NCBI GenBank assembly: GCA_017506865.1
Contig: JAFCMP010000547.1
Coordinates: 124,001-188,000 of the forward strand
DNA length: 64,000 bases
From: Tribonema minus
Lineage: Eukaryota > Sar > Xanthophyceae > Tribonematales > Tribonemataceae
Direction: 5' to 3'
Shown one piece after another: positions 12,101 through 22,469 of this stretch. Each line of letters starts with the position of its first letter. Position 1 is the stretch's first letter. A program made the position numbers and the translations under genes. The notes below the pieces were generated by a model that was not told the DNA's origin, searched no databases, and saw only the letters and a list, made by a program, of their open reading frames with translations.

Positions 12101-15100
12101 GTGCCTGATACACCGTCGAACGGTAGATCAAAGCTAACATTGCTATTCATACATGTCCTGGTCCACGTAGTCTGTTGCCTCACAGTGGTGTGTGTAGCCG
12201 TTTTAATGCGTGGGATGTCCACGAGGGGTTGCTTGTAATGCTTAAGGTTACGTGCTTCCCAAGGATGTCTTTGAGATTTTCACATATGGTGTGGACCACC
12301 TGGGGTAGGATTGGCACTGGTTAGGGCGTTCAAGGAGGGCATGGGGTTGCGTTAGGGTTGTGTTAGGGTTTGGTTCCTCCGGTCACAAATCACTACGTCA
12401 TGTTTCAGGTATGTGTACTGTTGAGGTGTTGAGTGCTTGTTCATGATGAAGATCTGCTACGTTGCTTGCTGACAAAGTGAGCCAGAACGACACGAGCAGC
12501 AGTGGCAGTGGCTGGAGTAGATGCGCTTTCCGTCAGTCTCGCACCCAGGCCACGTCACGCAGAAGCTCCCTTGCATGACACTGAACTGCATGACATACAT
12601 GTATGAAACTGTCTGGAACGTCAGTGGATGCCTCGAGGACGCGTTTATGTTCAATGAATGCGACTGTGAGTTTCACGTAGCCATGCTGTTTTTCCAAGAC
12701 CTAAAGTACTTGTTGACGCAAGTGAGATGGTTCCGGTCATAACCTTACCTCAGGGGGCCATGCACAATGCCGCAGTGTACATGGTGGTCGACAGGACACA
12801 CTGTGTAGGACCTGCTGTGTAGTGTGCCAGTGCGTCCAAAACCGGGGCGGCTATCCGTACTCCAAATACAGTGGTCGGATACCTCGATGCATATTGTGTG
12901 TTGCGTATACATCAATATACATGGTTGCTGTCAGATGGTGCCCATCATTACTTTGAAGTATAAGTACTGCTGCCGAATGGTGGCCTCAACCTCAATGCCA
13001 ACCTCAATCGGTGACCACCCACAGGAGGGGCTCATCAAGTGCCTGTTTGCCACGGAGACCTTTTCCATTGGCCTCAACATGCCCGCGCGCACGGTGGTCT
13101 TCACCAGCACGCGCAAGTTTGACGGCGCGGACTTCCGATGGGTCACCTCCGGCGAATACATCCAGGTGTGACACTCCTCTACTCTGTCTTCATCACATGC
13201 AAGGTGCATTGACTGGGCTAGGACTTTCTGTTTTTTCAATGCTGTCATCCGATGGGTCACGTCTGACAACTACATGTCAGACTTTTGATGGGTCACCTCC
13301 GCCGAATACATCCAGGCGTAACACTCCTCCACTTTGTTTCATGAGGTGCATTCAATGGCGTCTTTCAATGGAACACGTAAGTATTCACACGCACAGCGCA
13401 TCGCGACCGCCGCGACCCCTGCTGCTTCTGCCGCGGGGCGGCGCGGCAAGTGGGGTTAGCGTTTAAAAAGCTTGACGCCGCTTGAATCACCGCTGAGCAG
13501 TTCAGGGCTGTCTTGTACAGTACACCAGTGAACTCTCTGTTCATGCAGCATCACAAAAGACCATTTAAAGTCTGACCACCGGCCCCTTGCTGCTGTTGCT
13601 CGCGCTCGCGCTCAGATGAGCGGGCGCGCGGGGCGCCGCGACAAGTAGGGTCAGCATTTCAGCTTCATTTGATTGCCGTTGGGCTCTTGAGGGCTGTCTC
13701 GTGCAGCCACCAAATGAACTCTGCCTGACCACTGGGTCCGCTTTTGCGCTTGCACGTGCTGTTACCGCGCAGATGAGCGTGTGTGCTGCAGCAGACACCT
13801 GCACCTCACCCTTCGGGTCTCCTATACATGACAACGTAGTGCTGTACATATGCGCATGCTGCGGCGCATCGCTGACTGCCGACCCCCACTTCCGCTGTGC
13901 GCTCGCTGTTACCGCGCAGACGAGCGGGCGGCGCGGGGCGGCAAGTAGGGTCAGCATTTAAGCTTCATCTGATCGCCACCAGATGAACTCTGCCCATTGA
14001 ACAGCATCACCACGCAGAGACTGACAACTAATTTTGCGCTCGCCCGTGCTGTAGCTGCGCAGATGAGCGGGCGTGCGGAAGTCATGGTTGGGGGCACAGA
14101 TTGGAGTTAAATGAGGGTTAGAGTTGACCTACCTCCCTGGCGTTGCACTCACCCTCTGGTTGACTTGTGTACACACGCGCTGACCGCCAGCTCTAATCCT
14201 ACTCGCAATTGCCGCTGCTGGCCCACGCACGCAGATGAGCGGGCGCGCGGGGCGGCGCGGCAAGGACGTGGACGGCAAGGTGATACAGATGCTGGACGAG
14301 AAGATGGATCCAGATGTTGCTAAGGCCATGCTCTACGGCGACGCAGACCCGCTGCACAGCAGCTACCACATCAACTACAACATGCTCCTCAACATGCTGC
14401 GCGTGGAGGGTGCTGACCCGGAGTTCATCGTGCGCAGCTCATTTCATCAGGTGCGTGGGGGGTGAGCGCTGCTGCTGCTGCTGTGGGTGTTGAGCAGTGC
14501 TGCCTCTGCTGCGGCTGCTGCCGCTGCCGCTGCTGCTGCGGCGGCGGCAGCTTAGGGAGTTGAGCAGTGCTGCCCAAAGCAGTTATTTTTGACATCAACA
14601 GGGTGCAGGTTCATGTGATGCGTGGTTATCATTGCCTTCGCAGTTGCAGGAAGGGGGTTAAGGCACCGCTTTGATCTGGGCTCTGAACACTTGAGTCGTT
14701 TATTGTTGCTGCTTGCTCCTCTGCAGTTCCAGCAGGAGCAGGGGGTACCGGCCCTGGAGGAGGAAGCGGAACTTCTCACTGCAAAAGCGAATGCAATTGA
14801 GATCAAGGGCGAGGACGATGTTGTCAGGCAAGCAGCACTACTAACATGCTTCTTGAAGTACACACTTTTCAGAGTACACAAGAAGTACTATAGATGTGTA
14901 CTAATAACATGATTCTCACAGCACATGAGACGTACCTCAGAAGTGTGACTTACAGGACCTTCAAAGGTGCATTTTTCTTTCTTGCATGTGTCGTACATAC
15001 CTGCCCCTGGGCGATCTGCCTACCTACCCCACTTGTGTCTCAAGTTGCGACCATCATCACTGCCGTGTCTCGGTGGCGGGTGGTGCTTCTCTGTCGGTTT

Positions 15101-18100
15101 GTTTACTGGATTGGGATGTCGTTGTTTGTTGACTACTTTCGGGTGTTCTGTCGTCAAGGTACTGCTGAAACGGCACTTTCTGGCGCTTGTAAATGTCCCA
15201 AACAAAACCTCGGGTGTACGAATGGCGAGGTCTTGGTACTGGTCGTGCCTACATGCGTTGGCCTGGAAATAATGTTATACTAGCCTACCCCGCCTGAGTT
15301 GAGTTGAGACCCATGTTTCCGTCGGTTTGATGTCAGCGTCAGGGTTAGGCTTAGCTTAGATAGGTTCAGGCTTTCCTGGTAGGTTCAGGGGTGGACTCTT
15401 AAGGTTAGGGTTGTTGACCCCAAGGTCAACATAGGTTTGCTCATTAGGTTTGCTTAGGGTTTTTCTGTTGAGCGTTGAGCACACCTTGCAGCTCTGCCGC
15501 GTCTCGCTCACAACCAGCTTCTCTGTCATCATTGTGACGGTGAGGGTCACTCAGCGTATGTATACACCATGTATTTGAAGTTTGCGGGGTTTGAAGTTTG
15601 ACAAATTCGAAGCTCCACCTCTCTCGTGTCACGCATGCTGTTGTATAAAGGTCCACATCACCCTCACAAAGCGGGAGATTGACTTTAGGGTGTCGGGTTG
15701 CTTGTTATGTTGAAGGTTAGTCTGTTGAGCACACTGCTGAGCACTCGTACCCCGCGTCTCTGCCGTGTCTCGCTGGTCGCTTGCAGGTATCACACCACCC
15801 TCACGCAGCTGGAGAAGGTGCAGGAGGAGATACTCACCACCATTCAGCGCCCAGAGTACTGCATGGCCTTCCTGCAGGTAGGGTTTGGATGGCATCTTCT
15901 AGGGTTTGATGCCAGGGGGCTGCGCTCAAATGCACAAGTGGTTCATGTCAATACATATTCTGGGGGCAATGGCAGCGCTTGCTCTTTGTTCAAAGAACCT
16001 TCTCTCACCATGCATTCACAGCACGTTCTATAATTCATCGATGCGCGTCACCACTTGGTCTACATGCGCGATGCCCTCGTTCAGTCATCCACTCGTACAC
16101 GTGCTCTCACCGCACATTCATTTCACCCCTTGAATCCATCACAATATACTTACAAAGTTCAAACCACCCCCATGCGCGCACTAACCGCAGGTGGGCTGCC
16201 TGGTCTACATGCGCAATGCCCTCCGGCACTCATATAGGCGCTCTGATGGCATGTTCATTGCATTACCTTACAGCCATCACATTAATTCAAACTTCAATTC
16301 ACGCCCCCACGCTGCAGGTGGGTCACCTGGTGTACATGCGCGATGCCCTCATTCACTCATTCCCTTGTACACGCTCTCTCAACGTACTTGTGTTTCATCA
16401 TCACAATAGTTCGAAGTTCATTTCACGCCCTCATTTGCGCCGCCGCCGCAGGTGGGCCGCCTCGTCTACATGCGCGTTGCCGTCATTCACTCATTCGCTC
16501 ATGCATGCGCTCTCACCGCACTTGCATTCCATCCCCTTGAATCCATCACACCACTTCCAAAAGCAATTCACGCCCACACGCACCGCCGCCTCAGGTGGGC
16601 CGCCTGGTCTACATGCGCGAGCCTCCCACACCCTCCGCATCCAACCCCTCCGCACTTGAAGTTCGCGACTGGGGCTGGGGCGTCGTCATCAACGTCCAGA
16701 AAGTGCAGCGCGCCGTCGCACGCGCTCCGCAAGACAAGACCAAGCCACAGTCCTTCCAGGACAGGGCGGCCGCGGCGACGGCCGCCAGCGCCACAGAGTC
16801 CGTGTACACGCTGGAGGTGCTGGTACGGGCGGAGGCGGCGGGGGGGGGGGCGGCAGGGGGGCCGCCGCGACCTGTCAAGCCGGGGTCTTCCGGGAAGGTC
16901 GGGGAGATGACGGTGGTGCCGTTTGAGTTGGCGTCGCTGGCGAAGCTCAGCAGCATCCGCGTGCACCTGCCGAGTGATATACGCGCGGCCGCCAGCAGGA
17001 GCGCCGTCGGAAAGTCCCTCGCGGAGGTATGTATGTGTACCTACTGTGTACTTCAAGTACTTGAAGTATGTGCTCAGTAGTGCAGTCGGCAAGTCCGTGT
17101 TGGGGTACATGAGGTGCCGTCATATGCGGTCACGTTGCCTGAGAACTCACCTGTGCGGTGGCCAGCCAATTCCGAAACACACCATTACCCCCAATCGCAG
17201 AGCTCAACAACTTCGTCCTTGATTGCAGCAGCAATTAAAGGCGCCATCCGCAAGTCCCGCGCTGAGGTATGTATGTATGTATATGTATGGAAACGAATCA
17301 AAAGATGGTAGAGGTCTAGGTGACAAGGTGTGGTCAGCCGTCAAATTGAATGCCTTCCACCAATAACCGCGGTCGCCGCTGTGTATATCGTGCATGTGCT
17401 CAGTAGCGCTGTCGTCAAGTCCGTGTGGAGGTATGCCATTGCTTTCTATGCTTGCCTGCCAGCTAGTACTCTGCTACAGCTGTGTGCCCAGTCTTGCTGG
17501 TCGGTACCAAGCAAAGAGTGACTCTGAAGAGTCCTCTTCGCAAACACTTGGCACTCTTTAAGACCTGTTTCGCAGTTGCAGTGCTCAACAATACAGTCCG
17601 TGATTGCAGCACGAGTGCTGCTGGCAAGACCCCCTTGCGGACGTGCGAACGTTGAACTATGGGGACGGGAGGGGGGGGGGATTGGGTTCCATCCCAACAT
17701 GCACAGCAGCATCGCTCGACCGCTTGCTCGTGAGCGAACGGCGTCCGTGCGCAGTGCTGTGAGAAGGCTGCTAAGCCAAAGCCTAATCCAAGCTTCTTGG
17801 ATGCGAGCAAGGGGTAGCGACAGAGGTAGGGTTTGCAGTGGCACGTCACTGCGATGCATCAGTGCTCAGCAGTTGTCGTCACCATGGTAGCATTGCGCTA
17901 AGCTGACGTATGCGCCCAGCGTTCTCAATCTTGATGGCGCTACGTGTTTCAGTACACGACTGTACATGCGCAAAACGGCTGCTGCCACCCAAATGGCCGC
18001 TCTTCTGTACATAGTACCTGCTTTGTAAACTGCCACCTGAATAGCCTCCCTGATCTGAATCCCGTTGTATTTTTTTATGTGAATTTACTCATCACCAAGT

Positions 18101-21100
18101 CTTCCTGAACAAAAGGTTGAAGTTGAAAATGTGCACTGAGTAGCAACAACCGTACCAACTGATGGACAGCTCTCTCATCACCCCGTGTCTTGCGTGCGCT
18201 GCGCACGTGCAGCTCAACCGCCGCCACCCACATGTGTACATACGGTAGTACCCTGTGTTATTTTTTGCCACAAGGTTAATATTCAGACTCGCTGGCCAAC
18301 CCCATCACTAACCCCCATCCATACACTGACCACGCGGGCAGATCGGCTGCCGCCAACCCAGCCTCTCTTCTGTACACAGTACCCTGTTTTTCATGATGTT
18401 AAAACATTGGATCTCGATGCCAAACCTGCTAAACTAACTCTTACCCCATCCACACTGCGCACGCGTGCAGATCGGCCGCCGCCACCCGAATGGCCTCCCT
18501 GAGCTGGACCCCATCGATGACATTGGCATCAAGGGCAGCGCCTTTGAGAAGCTGGTGGGGCGCGGCGACGATCTCGAAGAGCGTCTCGAGGAGCTGCCGC
18601 TGCACAAAGCGCCTGACAAGCAGGAGCGCTATGCGCTGTACAAGGAGAAGGCGGATCTGCTTGCACGCGCTAAGCTGCTCAAGGCCGAAGCCAAGGTGAG
18701 TTTGATGATGCTGGGTAAGGTTCAGGGTTAATATTCGTGCCAGGCTGCTCAAGGTCGAAGCCAAGGTGAGTAGTGCAGCAGCGTGGCGAGCCATTGTGTA
18801 ACAGCCATTGTGTAACAGCTTGCGCTGTTGCTGTACAGCGTCAGAGGTAGACAGCGAGGTAAATAGATGATGTTTGCGGATCTGCTCGCACGCGCCAAGC
18901 TGCTTAAGGCCGAGGCCAAGGCGAGCAGTGCAATTATGTGGGGAGCCATCGTGTAACGGCTTGGCGAGCCGTTGTGTAACGGCGTGCGCTGTTGCTGTGC
19001 AGCGGTAGAGGTAGGCAGCGAGGTAATAGGTGACGTTTGCTGAGTCGTGTGTCGCTAGGAGGTGGGTGTATCGTGCCACGAAGGGTCTGTGATTGCTGTC
19101 AACGCGCTAAGCTGCTCAAGGCCATAGCCGAGGTGAGCAGTGCTCACCAGAGGACAAGAAATGCTGTGGTACGCGCAGAGAATGCGCCCCTGCTGGCACG
19201 AGCCATGCTGTTGTTGAGTCAAATCCCAAGTGGGTGCTCACAGCAACGCCCGTCGTCGTGCATAAGCGGCTGCTGCGCATGCAGCCTGTGCTGTGCAGCA
19301 CTCCTCCAACGGCGCGTCACGCAATGAAGCAGCACTTGAAGTGATCGCCCAACGCTGGCGCCGTCGCGCTAACCTCATCTCACGCTCTGCGATCAATTGT
19401 CGTAGTCGTCAGCATGTGCCGCCAGCTGCGCCGCATGAAGCTCGTGGTCTGGCTTGACGAAGCTATTCTTCTTCAAGTCAAACGCATTGCAATGCTGATA
19501 GAAAGTGTGCCTCGCCGTCGCTGCGCGCTGCGCGCTCCCGCCGCCATGACCTTCCACGCTCCGGTGGCGCTGTGCTCTCTGCGTGTCACAGGCAGCGACG
19601 CACGGCGCGATGCACCACCATCTGCACGCATGAAGCGCGTGCTGCGGCTCACTGAACTTGCACTTCAAGCAGCACTTCAAGTCGATGAGCACTTGAAGTC
19701 ATTGCTGAGCACTTACATGCTCGTGCTCTCCGCGCGCATCACAGTCGGCGACGCACGTGGTCATGCACGACCAGCTGCGCCGCATGAAGCGCGTGCTGCG
19801 GCGGCTGGGGCACTGCGACGCCGCGGGCATCATTCAGCTCAAGGGACGCGTGGCGTGTGAGATCAACGCATGCGATGAGCTGGTTGTCACCGAGCTCATC
19901 TTCAACGGCACCTTCAACGAGCTCACCATGGAGCAGACGGCGGCAGTGCTGAGCTGCCTGGTGCATCAGGAGAAGGGGAAGGTGCGTTGCGGCTCACGCG
20001 CGCGCTTAGGGTTATATGACCCCCTACCCTAACCCTAATCTGACCCTATCCCTAAGGTGCGCCGCCGGTGTGTACGATGAGTGGTAGAGGCTTCGCGACC
20101 ATAATTTGACCCTAACTTTTAAGGTGCGCGGCATGTGCGCGATGAGTCGTACAGGCTTCGCAGCGAGTGCTGGTGCCGGAGCTGAAGTTGAAACGTCGGG
20201 CTTTCAGAACTTGCAGGTCTGGGCTGCCAGCGCTGGCCTTTCGTGATTTGCGAGGACAGTGCGTCAAGGCTCAGCAACCAGCCGAAAGGCCTGTTTTCAA
20301 AATGGTGGCTTGATTGCTGCACTTGTTGCAAGCTCGCATTGCCGCATGCCCCCATGGCCAGCAAACAGGCTTGCCGAACTCGCTTCCGTACTCATGCCAA
20401 TGAACTCGCATTTTGCAAATCATGTCGATATTCATCGATGTCCACTAGGAGGATGGTGTGTCAAGACTCAGCAAGCCGTTTCAAGGCCTGTTTCAATTGC
20501 CGCACTTGTTGCGAGCTCATTGCTGCGTGCCCATGGCCAGCAAACTCGCACTTGCCAATCATGCCAACCTCCTGCTCTTGATTTCAGAGAATTGACCATG
20601 TTGCGCTCTATTTTAATCTTCACTTCTCATCATGTTCGCATCTTCAATTTTCATCGAATGCCCACTAGGAGGATGGAGCGTCAAAGCTCAACGAGAGGTT
20701 CAAGGGCCTCTTTTCTAATAGTGTTTCGAATCAAACTTGTGATTGCTGCACTCGTTGCGAGCCCGCATTGCTGCATGCCCATGGCCAGCGCGAACTGTGT
20801 CACCGAACTCTCATTCTGTTCTCATGGCTCAATTCACCCAATGCCCACTAGGAGGATGGTGCGTCGAAGCTCAACGAGCAGTTCAAGGGCCTGTTCAGGC
20901 AGGTACAGGACGCTGCGCGGCAAGTGGGCAAGATCGCCGAGGAGTGCAAGGTGGAGATAGAGGTGGAGGACTACGTGAATTCATTCACGCCTGACGTCAT
21001 GGAGGTCTGCCACGACTGGTGCGCCGGCGCCAAGTTTGTCGACGTGAGTGCTCGCTTTCTCCACAGTTAGTAATGGAAACGAATTTTGAATCAAACGGTC

Positions 21101-22469
21101 ATAGAGCTCTTTGTGACAAGGGGTGGTTAACGGCAAGTGCCTTCCACCAATGACCGTGGTCGCCGCTGCTGCAGCCACGATTTGAACAGTAATGATGGTC
21201 TTATGGTCGTCTGTGTTCCAAGTGTTTTGCATGTGACGGGGGGTGGAAGGGGGTGCAGCGGTACGGCAGTGCTCCGAAGGTCGACCAGGGTCAAATGACT
21301 GGCTCATTTGTCCATTGGCATTCAGGTCGACCAACACTGTTGAATGTCCTGCACGCGCATCCCACACAATCGCTGCTTTTTGGTTTGGTCACAAGCAATA
21401 GCCACCGCCGTCCAATTGCCCCCCTGTCTGTCGAGTGAGTGATTGGCATTGGCAAAGAGTGTGTTGACGGGCACTCTGCGAACCTCATGCCCTTCAACTC
21501 TGGTCGTGAAGAATGCAGTTTGGCAGGGACTTCAGTCACGCCATCATGCCCCTCGCTGAACTTCAACACAGGCCATGAAGAACGCAGTTGCCAGATGGCT
21601 GAAAGTTTTTGTCTCAGGCATCAGCTGCCATGATGCACTCTGCGGCTCCAGTCACGCCCTCATGCCCCCTTGCTAAACTTCAAAACAGGTCATGAAGAAG
21701 ACAACAACTGCCAGTTGGCTGAAGAAGGTATTGTTTCAGGCGTCATGATGCACTCTGCGGCTTCATCACGCCCTCATGCTGAACTTCAACCCCCTTGCTG
21801 AACTTCAACACAGGTCATGAAGAAGACGGAGCTGTACGAGGGCAGCGTAATTCGCATCATCAGGCGCCTCGAGGAGCTGCTGCGGCAGCTGTCATGTGCG
21901 GCCAACGCCATCGGCAACGTCGAGCTCAAGAAGAAGTTTGAGGCCGCCGCCAACAAGATGCGCAGGGATATCGTGTTCTGCGGCAGGCAAGTCACGTGGA
22001 ACGTTTGACGTGGTACTTCAACTGTGAACACTATTGCTGTAGTGCGCTGTTGTGTTCATCAAAGTTGAACAGACCGCGCATGAATATTGTGTACTGTGGC
22101 ATGCAACTTTGAGTGTCAAGTTGGTGTCAACTGCAACTTCAATCTGTGAAGGTATTTACGGCTCCATGGCCGCTGCCGTCTGCATTCATCACAGTAAGCA
22201 GGATGCGCCGTAATGGTGTTTTGCAGCAGGCAGTCGCACGCCAACTTGGACATATGCCCTCAACGTCTCTCATGTGGCTGCGTCAAATTACACTTTGCTT
22301 CACACTGTGCATTCAGTGAAAGCAAGTGTGCTGCTGCTGTTGTTCACTGATGCAACCTGTCTCGGCTGCTCAAAGCATTCCTCTGCTGACTGCCGAACTC
22401 CTTGCGCCTGTCTGTGTTGTGCCCTTTGCTTGGTCTTTCCTTGTTCGCCTTTGCAGCCTGTACCTGTGA
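3129..22469 (+). CDS. MTR4: Mtr4/Dob1 (SKIV2L2) exosome RNA helicase
   Basis: Sixteen exons: 3129-3674, 4956-5174, 8317-8541, 10259-10405, 10945-11073, 11897-11992, 13025-13165, 14235-14450, 14727-14827, 15787-15877, 16595-17026, 18471-18695, 19745-19981, 20852-21043, 21814-21986 and 22457-22469, joining to 1060 aa (human Mtr4 is ~1040). Motif I AHTSAGKT is at 140-147, DEIH at 231-234, SAT at 262-264, and MSGRAGRRG at 502-510. The arch/KOW insert lies around 638-781 and carries a G-rich low-complexity loop. The C-terminal DSHCT region ends DIVFCGSLYL, matching the family's conserved tail. Family knowledge: a 3'-5' helicase that feeds RNA to the nuclear exosome within TRAMP. Introns 9 and 15 use GC donors (CAG then gcaag), and the last exon is only 13 nt. 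Reading through the second GC donor would instead end at 22008 and lose the conserved SLYL tail. Start chosen as the first ATG of a long open first exon. Confidence 0.95.
4440..5000 (+). repeat. Acceptor-edge tandem copies before Mtr4 exon 2
   Basis: A unit of roughly 120-130 bp containing the intron end, the AG and the first ~25 nt of exon 2 (start coding EEFGDVGL) is repeated about four times before the true acceptor at 4955. Similarity rises toward the real exon. The copies are degenerate and most have lost the exon frame. Confidence 0.9.
5135..5310 (+). repeat. Donor-edge copy after Mtr4 exon 2
   Basis: The end of exon 2 (coding ESIILLPHK) with its gtgggt donor and the following intron start recurs once at about 5238-5305. 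Confidence 0.85.
5388..5492 (-). repeat. Dispersed intronic repeat, copy A
   Basis: Inverse-orientation copy of a ~100-bp element. One end reads aacgaatcaaaagatcgtag; the other reads ccaataaccgtggtcgccgc. Relatives lie at 6433, 17286 and 21073. It has no coding capacity and is located in Mtr4 intron 2. Confidence 0.75.
6433..6543 (+). repeat. Dispersed intronic repeat, copy B
   Basis: Forward copy of the same ~100-bp family, in the same intron as copy A but in opposite orientation. It runs from cacgaatcaaaagatcgtag to the gtggtcgccgctgctgcag end. Confidence 0.8.
6772..7396. mobile_element. Foldback (long inverted-repeat) element in Mtr4 intron 2
   Basis: The left half (from about 6772) is an imperfect reverse complement of the right half (to about 7396), with the centre near 7080. 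Matching landmarks include tgttatttggg (6819) against the complement of ccaaatagca (7338), ggtaattccggtcaatgcgt (6911) against acgcatcggtcggaatcacc (7238), and cttccgttg with its partner around 7165. The arms are close to 300 bp and visibly diverged. No transposase is seen. It could be a MITE/foldback transposon or an inverted duplication of local sequence. Confidence 0.7.
7396..7521. repeat. Two interstitial telomeric tracts
   Basis: A C-strand tract (CCCTAA and CCTAAG units) starts at 7396, exactly at the edge of the foldback element. A G-strand tract (TTAGGG) lies at about 7496-7521. The two are in opposite orientation, ~80 bp apart. Confidence 0.85.
8486..9270 (+). repeat. Donor-edge tandem copies after Mtr4 exon 3
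   Basis: The exon-3 end coding [15 protein letters not shown] plus its gta donor recurs at about 8644, 8790, 8975, 9105 and 9220. A much weaker copy lies near 9410. Several copies keep the reading frame over 10-15 codons. The true exon end is the first copy. Confidence 0.9.
9610..10300 (+). repeat. Acceptor-edge tandem copies before Mtr4 exon 4
   Basis: The start of exon 4 (coding [12 protein letters not shown]) with the preceding gcag recurs at about 9625, 9749, 9860, 10003 and 10124 before the real one at 10259. The intron thus carries both a donor-edge and an acceptor-edge array. Confidence 0.9.
10491..10517 (+). repeat. Interstitial telomeric tract
   Basis: Slightly degenerate TTAGGG units in Mtr4 intron 4, close to the exon-4 donor. 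Confidence 0.8.
11040..11490 (+). repeat. Donor-edge copies after Mtr4 exon 5
   Basis: The exon end coding EDKTLPQ with the following gta recurs in whole or part at about 11172, 11270, 11415 and 11468, each followed by a similar stretch of intron (actcagagt...). Confidence 0.85.
13120..13330 (+). repeat. Donor-edge copies after Mtr4 exon 7
   Basis: Two degenerate copies of the exon-7 end (coding [10 protein letters not shown]) lie at about 13245-13270 and 13286-13320. Each is followed by intron sequence like that after the true donor at 13166. Confidence 0.85.
13420..14275 (+). repeat. Acceptor-edge tandem copies before Mtr4 exon 8
   Basis: The start of exon 8, coding [10 protein letters not shown] (helicase motif VI), recurs with its gcag at about 13610, 13772, 13916 and 14060, with a partial copy near 13430. 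The true exon begins at 14235. Several copies are followed by a degenerate telomere-like ggttagcg or gggtcagc. Confidence 0.85.
15460..15815 (+). repeat. Acceptor-edge copy before Mtr4 exon 10
   Basis: Intron end plus exon-10 start (around 15725-15810) has a diverged relative at about 15468-15555, and a shorter match near 15650. Degenerate TTAGGG hexamers lie just upstream (15345-15460). Confidence 0.65.
16040..16625 (+). repeat. Acceptor-edge tandem copies before Mtr4 exon 11
   Basis: A unit of about 127-143 bp ending in the gcag acceptor and the exon-11 start (coding VGRLVYMR) occurs at about 16056, 16191, 16318 and 16452 before the true exon at 16595. The gtctacatgcgc core is kept in most copies. 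Confidence 0.92.
17000..17440 (+). repeat. Donor-edge copies after Mtr4 exon 11
   Basis: The exon-11 end (coding AVGKSLAE) with its gtatgtatg donor recurs at about 17080, 17245 and 17405. A dispersed-repeat copy is inserted between the last two. Confidence 0.8.
17286..17381 (+). repeat. Dispersed intronic repeat, copy C
   Basis: Forward copy of the ~100-bp family, in Mtr4 intron 11. It starts ggaaacgaatcaaaagatgg and ends at ccgcggtcgccgct. Confidence 0.8.
17945..18500 (+). repeat. Acceptor-edge copies before Mtr4 exon 12
   Basis: The exon-12 start (coding [14 protein letters not shown]) has degenerate relatives at about 17970, 18030, 18205 and 18340. Each shares the downstream ctcttctgtacacagtaccc-type spacer or the cgccgccaccc core. 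Confidence 0.75.
18640..19140 (+). repeat. Donor-edge copies after Mtr4 exon 12
   Basis: The exon-12 end (coding [13 protein letters not shown]) with gtgag recurs at about 18740, 18878 and 19100, each followed by the same agtgc-type intron start. The second copy keeps the frame over the whole segment. Confidence 0.9.
19390..19800 (+). repeat. Acceptor-edge copies before Mtr4 exon 13
   Basis: Two diverged copies of the exon-13 start (coding [13 protein letters not shown]) lie at about 19405 and 19585, ahead of the true exon at 19745. Confidence 0.8.
19982..20140 (+). repeat. Donor-edge copies after Mtr4 exon 13 with telomeric tract
   Basis: The intron start aaggtgcg recurs at about 20055 and 20121. 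Between the true donor and the first copy lies a mixed TTAGGG/CCCTAA tract (about 20008-20056). Confidence 0.65.
20250..20900 (+). repeat. Acceptor-edge tandem copies before Mtr4 exon 14
   Basis: The exon-14 start (coding [15 protein letters not shown]) with its cactag acceptor recurs at about 20255, 20448 and 20665. The spacing is about 190-220 bp, with the same intron filler (ttgctgcactcgttgcgagc) in each unit. Confidence 0.9.
21073..21179 (+). repeat. Dispersed intronic repeat, copy D
   Basis: Forward copy of the ~100-bp family in Mtr4 intron 14, from ggaaacgaattttgaatcaa to the gtcgccgctgctgcag end. Confidence 0.8.
21540..21845 (+). repeat. Acceptor-edge copies before Mtr4 exon 15
   Basis: The intron end (gctgaacttcaacacaggtc) plus the exon start (coding VMKKT) is repeated at about 21555 and 21673 ahead of the true acceptor at 21813. 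Confidence 0.85.
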
